From Marinifilaceae bacterium (lineage in GTDB: Bacteria > Bacteroidota > Bacteroidia > Bacteroidales > Marinifilaceae): 63,407 bases of DNA. The stretch is taken from NCBI GenBank assembly GCA_025210485.1, contig JAOARN010000129.1, positions 1-63,407 on the forward strand, in the 5' to 3' direction. The position numbers and the translations under genes were made by a program. The notes beneath the pieces are model-generated. The model did not search any database and was not told where the DNA came from. It saw only the letters and a list, made by a program, of their open reading frames with translations. Below, piece by piece: positions 38,522 to 49,103 of this stretch (positions are counted from its first letter, which is position 1; every line of letters begins with the position of its first letter).

Positions 38522-41500
38522 ATGAGAAAAATAAAATCAATAATAGTCTTCTCTTTTATTATATTATCTCTCAATTCTCTTAGCCAGCAAATTATTTTTC
38601 AGGAAGGTTTTTCAACTAATCATGAGAAAGGATACTGGGGCAATAATAGTGACTTATCTAATGTCACATATTGGAATATTGATATCAGTTCTTGTACTTT
38701 ATCAAACGATTCGGATTATATTAAAATAGTAAGCACAAGTGGAGGTCGCTTGGAGGCGAAAGATATCGATGGTGAAGCTATATGGACTACTGATTTTATT
38801 GATTTATCGAATTATAAGGATGTTAATATCAGTATATATACAGCAGAAACAGGAAGCTCAAATAACAGTAACAAATACATTAAACTTTCATATATAGATG
38901 AATATAATAATGAAATTCCTTTCCACATAAATCCAGAAAATAAAGGTAATTGGGCAAATAGTCTAGCTTTGTGTGAAAATTTAAATACTGATAGTATAAA
39001 ACTAGTTGTGAAATTCAACACCCCTTTATCAAATGACAAAGTATATATTGACAATATTGAAATTTCAGGTTCCCCAATAAATCAAAATAATGTAAGTGAT
39101 ATCGAACAAATTTCCGATAATTCTATAACTGACATTAATTTGGCCAATTACGATACTAATTCACATATTGAATTATTAAGTTTTAAGATTAGTGACAGTC
39201 CATTTATTGGTAATGGGAAACCGACGATAATAAATGAAATCTACCTAAACAATACCAATACAAGTAAGTCTATTAAACTAAATGAGTGTATTTCTGAAGT
39301 ATTGCTATCTTCAGATCTTTACTCGGGTATTGAATGTCTTTTTGAGATAATAGATAATAGAATTAGGATTTATTTTAACAACTCTTATTCTATTTCTGAC
39401 AATAGTTCTGAAATATTAAGTATATCGATAAGATTAAAAAATATTGACAAGATAGCTGATAATACAGTATTAAATTTAAATTCGGATTGGGAAACATTTT
39501 ATATCACCACTGATTTAAATGGCGATAGTATTGCAAATATGCAACTTCAATCCATCAAATATAATTTTAGAGTTATTGCAGATAGATTTTATTTTGAGCA
39601 AATACCAGGGAAAGTAAATATTAATGAATTGTTTTCTATTAAAATACATGCTATTAATGAATTACAGCAGATAGACACCGATTATTCAAATAATATTTCT
39701 TTAAAAGCAAATATTTGTCCTGAATGCCTTATATACTCAAATTCGAACAATTATATGAGTAATGGGGTAATTGAATTTAATGATATCTACTATAGTCAAA
39801 TTACAGATATTATAATTGAAGCATTTTCTGACGATATAAAGCTTTCATCCCAAGGAAATATTTCAATAATTGGAGAAGATGATATCTCTCTGTCTGAAGT
39901 TGGCTTTAATATAAATAGCATTAAAAAGATATCCTCATTATTAAATGATAAAAATAATCCTATCAGTATCTTTCGTTTTGAAATTAAGGATATTGGTAAA
40001 AGTGCAAAGAATACTATTTTACGAAGTTTTCGACTTTTTAGTAGAAATATTAATACTGCGGATTTAAAGAAAACAATTGAAAATATACAAGTTAAAATTA
40101 ATTCGATAGTTCAAACGGTAAACGCAAAAATAGAAAAAGAATATATTGATCTCGATTTTAACTTATCGCCTATAGTAATACCTAATTCCAAGAAAGACAC
40201 AATTGATATTTTATGCAATTTAAAAAAAAGCAAATTAGTAGAATCCAATATTATCGCATTAAAAATAGATAAAAAACACCTGTATTGGATTTTTGATAAC
40301 TCAGGCGATATACCTAATAATGAATTTGCTGATGACATTAAAGGCAATCAATTTATGATTGATATCATAGGAACAAAATTAAATTTCAAAACAATTCCTA
40401 AAACTACCTCTGCTAATTCTGAATTCAAAATACAGATTCAAATAAGTGATGAAAATAATAATCTTGACCTTAATAATAATTCTCTTTGCCACATTGAGAT
40501 AGAATCAGGTTCTGGAAGTTTAAATAGCAAAGAAGGTCTATCTAAACAATTCATTAATGGAACTTGTTTGTGGTCAGATTTAAGCTATTCTAATTATGAT
40601 AATTTTACAATTTCGGCTAAAGATGATACAGGAAATAGTGCTCAAAGTAAAGCAATATGGTGTGGTGACTCTGATTCGAATATTCAAATAATCAATAGCA
40701 ATGATAGATCTATAAATAGCAAAGAATTGGATATAAAAGATATCAAGATTTTTGAACTGAAACTAATAGATTATGGAAGCAATGATAAATACCCCACCAT
40801 ACTAACAAAACTTATATTTAATAATTATAACCGAGAATTCGAATGGAATAAACTTATAAATTCAGCATTTTTAATTGATAATAATAATAACATTGTATAT
40901 GCATCGAAAATATCAAAAGATCAAATAATATTCTCAAGCTCAAAGTCTGTTTTACAGTGTGATAATTTATCAGAAAACACTTATAGTTTTCATATCAATT
41001 TAAATCAGTTTGAGAATATTGACAATTTTAAATTCAAATGCTACATAAAAGAAGATTTCTCAGAAATAAATAATCATTTCAATTCTTCAAAACTTACTAA
41101 TGTTAATCATAATTATGTGTCAGGAGAGCTTAGATTTGAAATTAATGGAGCTAAAGCAGAGATACTCTCCTGTCCTATTATTTCAAATAAGGAATACAAT
41201 TCAGTACATATATTTGCTAAAATAATCGATGAATTAGGAAATATAGATACAGATATAAACAAAAATGCTGAAATTAAAATCTATAATACAGATTCATCAT
41301 TTCTGATTCCTGTTCAGATAAAAAAGGGAATTATAGATAATATAATTAAATTTTCAGAAAAAAATATCATTAAGGGAGACTATAAGTCGACTCTTATTTC
41401 CGACTTTCCCTGCGATTCGAGCTTATTTTCATTTAGAAACTACATATCTCATAATTATGAAAATTTTGAATCAGATTTTGGAATTTGGCAAAATACATCA

Positions 41501-43942
41501 GCATGGAAATTATCTTCGTTCGGAAAAATTAATGCTACCAAATCATTAAAACACAACTTAATCAACCAAAGTGGATATAGTTATATACATAAAAAACTAG
41601 GTAAATTAAATATAGCGTCTGGGGATTTTTATTATAAATTTAAAATCAAAACAGGAGATTGGGATTGTAGTTCAAATAATTACTGGCTATTTAATTTATT
41701 TTCCGAAAGTTCTAACTTTAATATTTCTGAATACAAAATATTTATTGGAGTAAATGAAAATGAAAATGATGACAAAATAAGAGTATGGGAATATAAAGAA
41801 GGTCAACTTTCTATTTTGCTCGAAACTAATCTAGTTTGGACCCGAGATATGAATACAGAATTTGTCATTATTTACGATAGCCAGGAAAAAACAATTTCGC
41901 TTTATAATAAGAATAGTAATAGTTTAAATAAGCTTGGCTCGGCAAAGGTATATTTAAGTCCCGAAACAAGCGAATACTATCATGGATTAGAATATTATCA
42001 TTATTCTCAGTCAAATTCAGGTAAAATATGGTTAGATGATATAGAATTTACGCAAATATCGAACTTAGCAAACTTAATGCATTATCATTTTGATAATGAT
42101 AAACTTATTATCACTTTTTCTGATAATATTAAATTTGAGTCTATAAGCTTATTTAACTATTTAAATGAAAAACTAAGAATAACGGCTCAAACAAATACAT
42201 ATAAAAGAAATTTTGAATTAGATATACTAGATGGGATAAATACAGGATATTATAATTTAACAATACATAAGCTTGAAGATAGGCATATGAACATTAATCC
42301 ATATTTATCAGAACGAATAAGGTATAATGCTCCAATAAATGAAGGAGATATAAGCATTACTGAGATAATGGCTAATCCAATAACTAGCATGCAACTTCCT
42401 AATCATGAGTATATTGAACTATACAATACTACTGAATACGAAATTGATTTAAATGAATTAAAATTAAACATTAATAATAATTCATTTGACCTTCACGGAA
42501 TTATAAACTCCAAATCATATATTATAGTAGTAGATTCGAATGCTTTCGAATATAATCAAAATCCAGAATATACATGTGTTTCAGTAGCCAAATTCTACAT
42601 TCCCAACACATCAGCATATATAAAACTGACAAGTTCAGATTTTCGCAATATCGATGAACTAAATTACAAATCTAGTTTGCATACAGATAGCAATAAAAAA
42701 GATGGGGCCTGGTCATTAGAAAAAATTAATTCAAATATATCTAGTCAAAATGAAATAAACTGGCAATCATCTATTTCTGAATCAGGAGGAACACCATGTA
42801 ATCTTAATTCTATTAGTAATTTTGATAAAAAAGCACCCTATTTACTTTCATCAAAACTAATTTCTAACAAAACACTTGAGTTGCAATTCTCTGAACCCAT
42901 TACAATTCTTAAAAATAAGCTTATAAAAAGCAGTTTTAGTCAGAATCCTATCAGCTTAATATTAGAGGAAGAAAATCGTAGCTATATCAATTTTGAAAAC
43001 AAATTAGAGAAATCGGTTCCATATAATCTTAAGTTAGACTCAACAATCAGAGATATAAGTAATAATTTTCTTAGAGATACAAATATAATCTATTATCTGC
43101 CTGATACAGCTATTTTTAATGAGATAGTAATAAATGAAGTTTTATTTAATCCGCATCCCAATGGATCCGATTTTATCGAAATATACAATAGGTCTGACAA
43201 AATTTTTGATCTTTCAAATATCAGCCTTGCAAAACATAATGACAAATTTGAAATAACTGATACATGCAATCTTGATTTTAAATATTTACTGCCTTATAAG
43301 TATACTTATATATGTACGGATAGTGCCAATATCGTTGACAATTATTTTTACCATGACCCAAATGCTGGGCTTGAAGTAAAAAAAATACCTTCATATGGAG
43401 ATAAGGAAGGCAGAGTGATTTTACTAAATGACAGAAATATTATTGATGAATTTCAGTATAATGAAAATATGCATTCTCCAAAGCTAAAATTCACAGAAGG
43501 GGTATCATTAGAACGAATAAACCCCGAAGTGGAAACGAATAATAGTTTTAATTGGCATTCGGCTTCAAGTTCTGTAGATTATGCCAGTCCAGGACTTAAG
43601 AATTCAATGTATAAAGATATAAATACAAGAAATTCCAAAATCGAATTAAGTGCGAAGACCTTTAGTCCTAATAATGATGGTATTGACGACAATTTAGTAA
43701 TAAATTTTACGGATACCCAAATTGGTGATTTTGTTAACATAAGCATCTATAATAAAAGAGGAAAATTAGTAAAAACACTTACCGAGAATTATTCAATATC
43801 CGTAAAAGATCACATTAGTTGGGATGGAACTAATAATAATCGAAAATTAGGAGAAAGTGGTATCTATGTTATTTATATCGAAATAATAAATTTAGAAAAA
43901 GGATCAACAGTAGTAAAAAAAAGCTGCGTTCTTGGGAAATAA
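38522..43942 (+). CDS. Large exported protein with lamin-tail domains and FlgD-like T9SS C-terminus
   Basis: 1806 residues. Signal peptide about 1-22 (ending SLSQQ). Residues 24-180 look like a jelly-roll (GRLEAKDIDGEAIWTTDFI ... VYIDNIEISG). The middle is a series of Ig-like strands without a recognised family. Two lamin-tail domains occur at about 1276-1390 (ISITEIMANP ... HEYIELYNT) and about 1535-1665 (IVINEVLFNPHPNGSDFIEIYN). Residues 1706-1806 (FSPNNDGIDDNLVINF ... ISWDGTN ... GIYVIYIEI) resemble the FlgD-Ig/gliding-type C-terminal domain used for T9SS export. Lamin-tail plus this C-terminus is typical of Bacteroidota surface proteins. Its neighbour suggests a shared surface role. Confidence 0.88.
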   Translation: MRKIKSIIVFSFIILSLNSLSQQIIFQEGFSTNHEKGYWGNNSDLSNVTYWNIDISSCTLSNDSDYIKIVSTSGGRLEAKDIDGEAIWTTDFIDLSNYKDVNISIYTAETGSSNNSNKYIKLSYIDEYNNEIPFHINPENKGNWANSLALCENLNTDSIKLVVKFNTPLSNDKVYIDNIEISGSPINQNNVSDIEQISDNSITDINLANYDTNSHIELLSFKISDSPFIGNGKPTIINEIYLNNTNTSKSIKLNECISEVLLSSDLYSGIECLFEIIDNRIRIYFNNSYSISDNSSEILSISIRLKNIDKIADNTVLNLNSDWETFYITTDLNGDSIANMQLQSIKYNFRVIADRFYFEQIPGKVNINELFSIKIHAINELQQIDTDYSNNISLKANICPECLIYSNSNNYMSNGVIEFNDIYYSQITDIIIEAFSDDIKLSSQGNISIIGEDDISLSEVGFNINSIKKISSLLNDKNNPISIFRFEIKDIGKSAKNTILRSFRLFSRNINTADLKKTIENIQVKINSIVQTVNAKIEKEYIDLDFNLSPIVIPNSKKDTIDILCNLKKSKLVESNIIALKIDKKHLYWIFDNSGDIPNNEFADDIKGNQFMIDIIGTKLNFKTIPKTTSANSEFKIQIQISDENNNLDLNNNSLCHIEIESGSGSLNSKEGLSKQFINGTCLWSDLSYSNYDNFTISAKDDTGNSAQSKAIWCGDSDSNIQIINSNDRSINSKELDIKDIKIFELKLIDYGSNDKYPTILTKLIFNNYNREFEWNKLINSAFLIDNNNNIVYASKISKDQIIFSSSKSVLQCDNLSENTYSFHINLNQFENIDNFKFKCYIKEDFSEINNHFNSSKLTNVNHNYVSGELRFEINGAKAEILSCPIISNKEYNSVHIFAKIIDELGNIDTDINKNAEIKIYNTDSSFLIPVQIKKGIIDNIIKFSEKNIIKGDYKSTLISDFPCDSSLFSFRNYISHNYENFESDFGIWQNTSAWKLSSFGKINATKSLKHNLINQSGYSYIHKKLGKLNIASGDFYYKFKIKTGDWDCSSNNYWLFNLFSESSNFNISEYKIFIGVNENENDDKIRVWEYKEGQLSILLETNLVWTRDMNTEFVIIYDSQEKTISLYNKNSNSLNKLGSAKVYLSPETSEYYHGLEYYHYSQSNSGKIWLDDIEFTQISNLANLMHYHFDNDKLIITFSDNIKFESISLFNYLNEKLRITAQTNTYKRNFELDILDGINTGYYNLTIHKLEDRHMNINPYLSERIRYNAPINEGDISITEIMANPITSMQLPNHEYIELYNTTEYEIDLNELKLNINNNSFDLHGIINSKSYIIVVDSNAFEYNQNPEYTCVSVAKFYIPNTSAYIKLTSSDFRNIDELNYKSSLHTDSNKKDGAWSLEKINSNISSQNEINWQSSISESGGTPCNLNSISNFDKKAPYLLSSKLISNKTLELQFSEPITILKNKLIKSSFSQNPISLILEEENRSYINFENKLEKSVPYNLKLDSTIRDISNNFLRDTNIIYYLPDTAIFNEIVINEVLFNPHPNGSDFIEIYNRSDKIFDLSNISLAKHNDKFEITDTCNLDFKYLLPYKYTYICTDSANIVDNYFYHDPNAGLEVKKIPSYGDKEGRVILLNDRNIIDEFQYNENMHSPKLKFTEGVSLERINPEVETNNSFNWHSASSSVDYASPGLKNSMYKDINTRNSKIELSAKTFSPNNDGIDDNLVINFTDTQIGDFVNISIYNKRGKLVKTLTENYSISVKDHISWDGTNNNRKLGESGIYVIYIEIINLEKGSTVVKKSCVLGK

Positions 43943-44185
43943 AATATTTCATTAAAATTATTATCAATATATAAATAAGAAAATTAGATTTGCATAAAAT
44001 ATCTACACAAAATTTCAGCAAAACTCTGAGCCAAACAAGTTGTATTACTATATAATAACGATTTTAATACCATTAATAATACTCTTATTTATTTCAGATA
44101 TTTAAAATCAGTACCTTGCTTATAATATACCAGACCCTAGTTATGCTGCATTAAAATCTAAATAGAACATATAATAAATTTATCT

Positions 44186-45211
44186 ATGAATTATAGTATT
44201 GATATAGAAGATTTTTTAAAAGAATCAAAAGAAGGTATTATTATAGATGTTAGAACACCTGCGGAATATGAAGAAGCACATATCCCGAATGCAATAAATA
44301 TTCCTTTATTTTCAAATGAAGAACGAGTTGAAGTTGGTATAAGATATAAACACAATGGCAAAGATTCGGCTGTATTATTAGGTCTAGAAAAAGTAGGTCC
44401 TAAATTAGCAAGTTTTGTAAAAACAGCTAAGCGAATAGCAAAAAACAAGTGCTTATATCTTTACTGTTGGCGAGGAGGAATGAGAAGTAATTCAATGGCA
44501 TGGCTATTTTCAACATCTGGTCTGCAGGTTAGAGTTTTAGACGGAGGTTATAAAAACTACCGTAGCCATATAAGAGAGAATTTTTCGAAAGCTGCTAAGC
44601 TTGTTATACTAGGAGGAATGACTGGCTCTGGAAAAACGGAGATTCTATTAGAAATGGAAAAACGAGGTGAACAAGTAATAGATCTTGAAGGAATAGCAAA
44701 TCATAAAGGTTCTGTTTTTGGAGCACTGGGACAATACGAACAGCCAAGTAGTGAGCAATTTGAAAATAATTTAGCAGAGAGATGGAACGAAATGGATTTA
44801 ACTAAACCCATATGGCTGGAAGATGAAAGTAATTCCATAGGCTCAGTATGGATAAACCATGTATTATTCAAAAAGATGAGAGAATCATTGGTGATAAAAA
44901 TAGAAATGCCAATGAAGTATAGGCTTGAAAGATTAGTAAAAGAATATGCAGTATTTGGTGCTGAAAAATTAGCATCTCTATTGTCAAAAATAGAACGACG
45001 ATTAGGAGGGCAAAATCTTAAGTTAGCCCTAGATTTATTGAAAGAAGAGAACTATGAAAAGGTAGCTGAAATATCATTAAGGTATTATGACAAAGCCTAT
45101 AATCATGGAATAGAAAAAAGAGATCCTAAAACAATAAAATCAATAGATTTAGAAAATAATGATGCACAATTGAATGCTGAAAAAATCATTAAGTTCTATA
45201 GGTCATTATAG
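44186..45211 (+). CDS. mnmH: tRNA 2-selenouridine synthase MnmH (SelU)
   Basis: 341 residues. An N-terminal rhodanese domain (1-130: IIDVRTPAEYEEAHIPNAINIP) has the catalytic C94 in YCWRGGMRS, and a P-loop domain follows with GGMTGSGKTE (143-152). It converts 2-thiouridine at the tRNA wobble position to 2-selenouridine through a geranylated intermediate, using selenophosphate. The selenophosphate synthetase gene selD is not in the window. Single gene ending in a shared terminator with gdhA. Confidence 0.94.
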   Translation: MNYSIDIEDFLKESKEGIIIDVRTPAEYEEAHIPNAINIPLFSNEERVEVGIRYKHNGKDSAVLLGLEKVGPKLASFVKTAKRIAKNKCLYLYCWRGGMRSNSMAWLFSTSGLQVRVLDGGYKNYRSHIRENFSKAAKLVILGGMTGSGKTEILLEMEKRGEQVIDLEGIANHKGSVFGALGQYEQPSSEQFENNLAERWNEMDLTKPIWLEDESNSIGSVWINHVLFKKMRESLVIKIEMPMKYRLERLVKEYAVFGAEKLASLLSKIERRLGGQNLKLALDLLKEENYEKVAEISLRYYDKAYNHGIEKRDPKTIKSIDLENNDAQLNAEKIIKFYRSL

Positions 45212-45235
45212 CTTAGATACTTATTATTTGATACA

Positions 45236-45267
45236 AAAAAAGTCGATCTAATAAGATCGACTTTTTT
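45236..45267. terminator. Bidirectional terminator between mnmH and gdhA
   Basis: AAAAAAGTCGATCT (45236-45249) pairs with AGATCGACTTTTTT (45254-45267), loop AATA. The A- and T-runs let it end both convergent transcripts. Confidence 0.93.
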
Positions 45268-45289
45268 ATGTGCATTATATTGATATAGA

Positions 45290-46633
45290 TTATACGCAAC
45301 CTTGAGCAACCATAGCATCAGCAACTTTTACGAAACCACCGATGTTAGCACCTTTGATATAGTTAATCTTACCTTCAGCATTTTTACCATACTTAACACA
45401 AGTATCGTGAATATCTTTCATGATACGTCCTAACTTAGCATCAACTTCCTCTTCAGTCCAGTTGAAACGTAATGAGTTTTGAGACATTTCAAGACCTGAT
45501 ACAGCAACACCACCAGCGTTAGCAGCTTTACCAGGAGCGAAAGCAGAGTTATCAGCTAAATAGAATGCAGCATCAGCAGTACAACCCATGTTAGAAGTTT
45601 CTACGATATATTTACATCCGTTTTCAACTAATAATTTAGCATCGTCAAGATTTAATTCATTTTGAATAGCACAAGGGAATGCTAAGTCAACTTTTAATTC
45701 CCAAGGTTTTTTACCAGGGAAGAATTTAGCACCATATTTTTCAGCATAAGGAGCAACAACGTCATTATTAGAAGCACGAAGTTCTAATAAGTATTCGATT
45801 TTCTCACCTGAAATACCAGCTTCGTCATAAACGTATCCATCAGGACCTGAAACTGAAACAACTTTTGCACCTAATTCTTCTAATTTAAGAGCAGCACCCC
45901 AAGTTACGTTACCGAAACCTGAAAGAGCAACAGTTTTTCCTTTTAAGTCTTCACCGTTTTCAGCTAACATATGTTGAGCGAAGTAAACAGCACCGAAACC
46001 AGTAGCTTCAGGACGGATTAAAGAACCACCGAACTCTAAACCTTTACCAGTTAAAACACCAGTAAATTCGTTACGGATTCTTTTGTATTGTCCGAATAAA
46101 TAACCAATTTCTCTACCACCTACACCGATATCACCAGCTGGAACGTCAGTATTTGGACCAATGTGCTTGCAAAGTTCAGTCATGAAACTTTGGCAAAAAC
46201 GCATAATTTCGTTGTCTGATCTTCCTTTTGCGTTGAAGTCAGAACCACCTTTACCACCACCCATAGGTAGAGTAGTTAATGAGTTTTTGAAAGTTTGCTC
46301 GAATCCTAAAAATTTAAGAGCACTTAAAGTTACAGAAGGGTGGAAACGTAAACCACCTTTGTATGGTCCAATAGCGCTATTGAACTCAACACGGTAACCG
46401 CGGCTGATTTCTACTTCTCCGTTATCGTTGATCCATGGTACTCTAAACATGATAACACGCTCAGGTTCAACCATTTTATCAAGAATTTTAGCAGCTTTGT
46501 AAGCTGGGTTTGCATCATATGTTTCCCAAACTGTTTCTACTACTTCTTGTACTGCTTGGTGAAATTCTGCTTCTCCTGGAGTTCTAGCCATTAGGCCTTC
46601 CATGAATTCATTAATTTTTGCTTCCATGTCCAA
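45290..46633 (-). CDS. gdhA: Glutamate dehydrogenase (hexameric, NADP-type)
   Basis: 447 residues, the normal length for hexameric GDH. Motifs: YKGGLRFHPSV, PMGGGKGGSDFNAKG with the catalytic-site lysines, DVPAGDIGVGGREIGY, and the nucleotide-binding GFGNVTWGAA. It interconverts 2-oxoglutarate plus ammonium and glutamate; the family position suggests NADP preference, but this cannot be proven here. Codon use is markedly less AT-biased than in neighbours (many GGT, GCA, CGT codons), consistent with high expression. A -7-like element lies at 46687-46694. Confidence 0.95.
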   Translation of the reverse strand: MDMEAKINEFMEGLMARTPGEAEFHQAVQEVVETVWETYDANPAYKAAKILDKMVEPERVIMFRVPWINDNGEVEISRGYRVEFNSAIGPYKGGLRFHPSVTLSALKFLGFEQTFKNSLTTLPMGGGKGGSDFNAKGRSDNEIMRFCQSFMTELCKHIGPNTDVPAGDIGVGGREIGYLFGQYKRIRNEFTGVLTGKGLEFGGSLIRPEATGFGAVYFAQHMLAENGEDLKGKTVALSGFGNVTWGAALKLEELGAKVVSVSGPDGYVYDEAGISGEKIEYLLELRASNNDVVAPYAEKYGAKFFPGKKPWELKVDLAFPCAIQNELNLDDAKLLVENGCKYIVETSNMGCTADAAFYLADNSAFAPGKAANAGGVAVSGLEMSQNSLRFNWTEEEVDAKLGRIMKDIHDTCVKYGKNAEGKINYIKGANIGGFVKVADAMVAQGCV

Positions 46634-46686
46634 ACTATGTTATTAAATTAAATAATTTGTTTATGTTTTTATAATAGTTCTTGGTT

Positions 46687-46694
46687 CAAATGTA
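46687..46694 (-). promoter_or_regulatory. Probable -7 element of gdhA
   Basis: On the minus strand TACATTTG matches TAnnTTTG, 53 bases upstream of the gdhA ATG. No TTTG is seen at the expected -33 distance. Confidence 0.4.
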
Positions 46695-46785
46695 TACAAA
46701 TTTTTATTACGGAAAATTTTTTTCGCAATTATTTTACAAGCTTTTTGATAGGCCTATACTTCTGATTAGATACCACTTACAATAA

Positions 46786-46815
46786 ATACTTCTCTGCTTT
46801 ACAGCAGGTAAGTAT
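46786..46815 (-). terminator. Imperfect hairpin after dprA
   Basis: ATACTTCTCTGC (46786-46797) pairs with GCAGGTAAGTAT (46804-46815) at 10 of 12 positions, loop TTTACA, 15 bases past the dprA stop. There is only a weak U-tract, so termination is tentative. Confidence 0.4.
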
Positions 46816-46830
46816 AAAAACGACTAATTT

Positions 46831-47934
46831 TCAACCTCTAAAAGAGTAAATTTTACCTGGAACAGCGACAATTATTCCGTCAAATTCGAGTTTTAATAAA
46901 ATAGAAGACAATTCACTTGCTGGCATTTTTGTTATTGCTGTTAGGTTGTCTATCGATAGATTCTCTTTCACTTTCAATATATCTATTACTCTTTTTTCAT
47001 CTTTGGTGTAATCGTCAAATAATTTCATTATTGGTTCCGTATTTTCTTTTTCTTTGTCATCCCATCCCAGTATATATGACAAATCCTTTAAGCTTTCAAT
47101 TAAATGTGCCTGATTTGTCTTAATTAGGAAATTACATCCAGAAGAGTATCTGTCCCCTATTCTGCCAGGATAAGCAAAAACATCTTTATTGTATGAATTG
47201 GCAATGTTTGCGGTAACCAATGATCCACCTTTCGAATCGGATTCAATTACAACAACTGCATCAGCAAGTCCTGCTATAATTCTATTTCTTTTAACGAAAT
47301 TTCTAGAATCGAACTTATCACTTATGTTGAACTCGCTTATTATTGATGAATTCAACTGAATCTGATCTGCTATATTTTTGTGTGCTGCAGGATATATTAA
47401 ATTCAGCCCATGACCTAAAACACAAGATGTATCAAGATTATTTTTTAAAGCTGCCTTATGGGCACAGATATCAATTCCGTATGCCAAGCCACTTATTATT
47501 ATTGGATTTTTATTACTTTGTTTCAACTCAGATATAAACTCTTCGCATAATGCTTTTCCATAATTCGTAGCCTTGCGAGTACCAACTATACTTATTTTGG
47601 GTCTGTTTGCTAAATCGAACTTCCCTTTATAATAAAGTACACAAGGAGAGTCAGGACAATTGTACAGAGTAGAAGGATATTGAGAATCAAGGTATGAAAT
47701 AAATTTAATATCATATTTAGTCATTTGTTCTAACTCCCTCTTTGCTAGATCTAATGCTTCTTTTAAATCTATCTTAGATACTGCAATCCGTCCTATATTT
47801 GGGACTTTTAGAAGATGACTTTTTGATGCAGAAAATACAGCCTCTGGTTCACCAAAGAAATTTACAATATTCTTTCGACCAATATCACCTACTCCTTTTA
47901 TAAAAGAAATTGCAAGCTTGTAAATATCATCCAT
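46831..47934 (-). CDS. dprA: DNA-processing protein DprA
   Basis: 367 residues from the ATG at 47934; an upstream in-frame ATG at 47970 would add 12 residues that do not look conserved. An N-terminal helix-hairpin-helix (FIKGVGDIGRKNIVNFFG) precedes a Rossmann fold with ISIVGTRKATNYG and IISGLAYGIDICAHKAAL, then a C-terminal winged helix (about 305-367). DprA loads RecA onto incoming single-stranded DNA during natural transformation. Other competence genes are not in the window. A TAnnTTTG element lies upstream. Confidence 0.93.
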   Translation of the reverse strand: MDDIYKLAISFIKGVGDIGRKNIVNFFGEPEAVFSASKSHLLKVPNIGRIAVSKIDLKEALDLAKRELEQMTKYDIKFISYLDSQYPSTLYNCPDSPCVLYYKGKFDLANRPKISIVGTRKATNYGKALCEEFISELKQSNKNPIIISGLAYGIDICAHKAALKNNLDTSCVLGHGLNLIYPAAHKNIADQIQLNSSIISEFNISDKFDSRNFVKRNRIIAGLADAVVVIESDSKGGSLVTANIANSYNKDVFAYPGRIGDRYSSGCNFLIKTNQAHLIESLKDLSYILGWDDKEKENTEPIMKLFDDYTKDEKRVIDILKVKENLSIDNLTAITKMPASELSSILLKLEFDGIIVAVPGKIYSFRG

Positions 47935-48019
47935 TTCTTTAGATTGATTAGTTGAAAACGAATTAAACAATATTTAGAAATTTTTAAAAATCCAATTTAC
48001 ATCATGCTGTTAATAATAA

Positions 48020-48027
48020 CAAATTTA
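48020..48027 (-). promoter_or_regulatory. Possible -7 element of dprA
   Basis: Minus-strand TAAATTTG matches TAnnTTTG, 86 bases upstream of the preferred dprA start (50 from the longer one). No matching -33 box. The rest of the 47971-48254 gap shows no gene. Confidence 0.3.
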
Positions 48028-48254
48028 TTTTCATTAACTTAAACTATTTAAATCTCGATGTTTTCAGCTCCAAAACGTAATGGATAAACACCGAATTTTT
48101 AACATATAAATTAATACTTAGTAGGTTAATAAAATAATGATTCAAAACAATAAATTACTCTTTATCAAAATAGATATATCACTAAAAAAAAGCCATATGA
48201 ACAATAAACTTATGAAACAGAATCCCCAAGATGAGTTTCCAAAACCATTGCATA

Positions 48255-48292
48255 AAAAAATGGTGTATACTTTAATATATACACCATTTTTT
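48255..48292 (-). terminator. Terminator of the SDR gene
   Basis: AAAAAATGGTGTATA (48255-48269) pairs perfectly with TATACACCATTTTTT (48278-48292), 8-base loop. It lies 26 bases past the SDR stop and ends in a U-run on the minus strand. Confidence 0.9.
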
Positions 48293-48318
48293 ACTGAATA
48301 ATCTAAATAGATTTTCAA

Positions 48319-49047
48319 TTATGCGTCTTGCTTAGTATCAGTGATAATTATTTCCCTTAAAGAAACTGCTTGTGGCAATTCATATGCAAATTTTATAGTT
48401 TTTGCCACATCATTTGCGGTAATATTAACCGCTCCAACATCCTCTTTCCACTGATTGTATCCATCAATAATATTTTTATCTGTTGTATGTCCCAAAAGCT
48501 CAGTAGCTACCGCACCAGGCATAATAGAAAGAACACGTACATTATATGGTGACATTTCGGCACGAGCTACACGAGTAAGACCTGTAACACCGAATTTGCT
48601 TGCGCAATATGCACCATGATTACCAAAAGCCTGAACACCAGCAATAGATGAAACATTTATGATAGTTCCTGATTCTTTTTTTCTCATATCATCCATCACT
48701 ATTTGCATTCCGTTCATAACGCCCATTACATTTATATCAAGCATTCGTTTCCACTCATTACCATCCTGAGTAGCTATATCGCCTAGAAGCATGACTCCTG
48801 CATTGTTGATAATCAAATCCGTTTTACCATACTTCTCCTCTGCTTCTCTTACTGCATTTTCAAAAGCTTTTTTATCAGTAACATCAATCTTTCGACAAAT
48901 GGTGTTTGGTAAATTTAGAGCTTCCATTTTTTCTAGTCTTCTTGCAATTAATAATAATGGATATCCTGATTCAGAAAATTCTTTTGCCATTTCCACACCA
49001 AAACCTGAACTTGCTCCTGTTATAACAACTAATTTTTTATTACCCAT
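48319..49047 (-). CDS. Short-chain dehydrogenase/reductase
   Basis: 242 residues, classical SDR. Cofactor motif TGASSGFG (10-17), NNAG (81-84), catalytic Ser in NVSSIAG (about 133-134) and Y147-x3-K151 in GAYCASKFG. The basic RR after the second strand (LLLIARRLE) favours NADP(H). The closest relatives are the YdfG-like group that oxidises 3-hydroxy acids or serine, but the substrate is open. It is transcribed alone from a well-formed promoter. Confidence 0.92.
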   Translation of the reverse strand: MGNKKLVVITGASSGFGVEMAKEFSESGYPLLLIARRLEKMEALNLPNTICRKIDVTDKKAFENAVREAEEKYGKTDLIINNAGVMLLGDIATQDGNEWKRMLDINVMGVMNGMQIVMDDMRKKESGTIINVSSIAGVQAFGNHGAYCASKFGVTGLTRVARAEMSPYNVRVLSIMPGAVATELLGHTTDKNIIDGYNQWKEDVGAVNITANDVAKTIKFAYELPQAVSLREIIITDTKQDA

Positions 49048-49103
49048 AATTTATTTTTTTAATACAAATACTTCCAGCTTGATTACTGTTTTTTAACTGC
49101 TTA

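Noticed and set aside
47935-47970. Longer N-terminus for DprA
   Set aside because: The extra residues MFNSFSTNQSKE are polar and unlike the family; the second ATG starts directly at the conserved helix.
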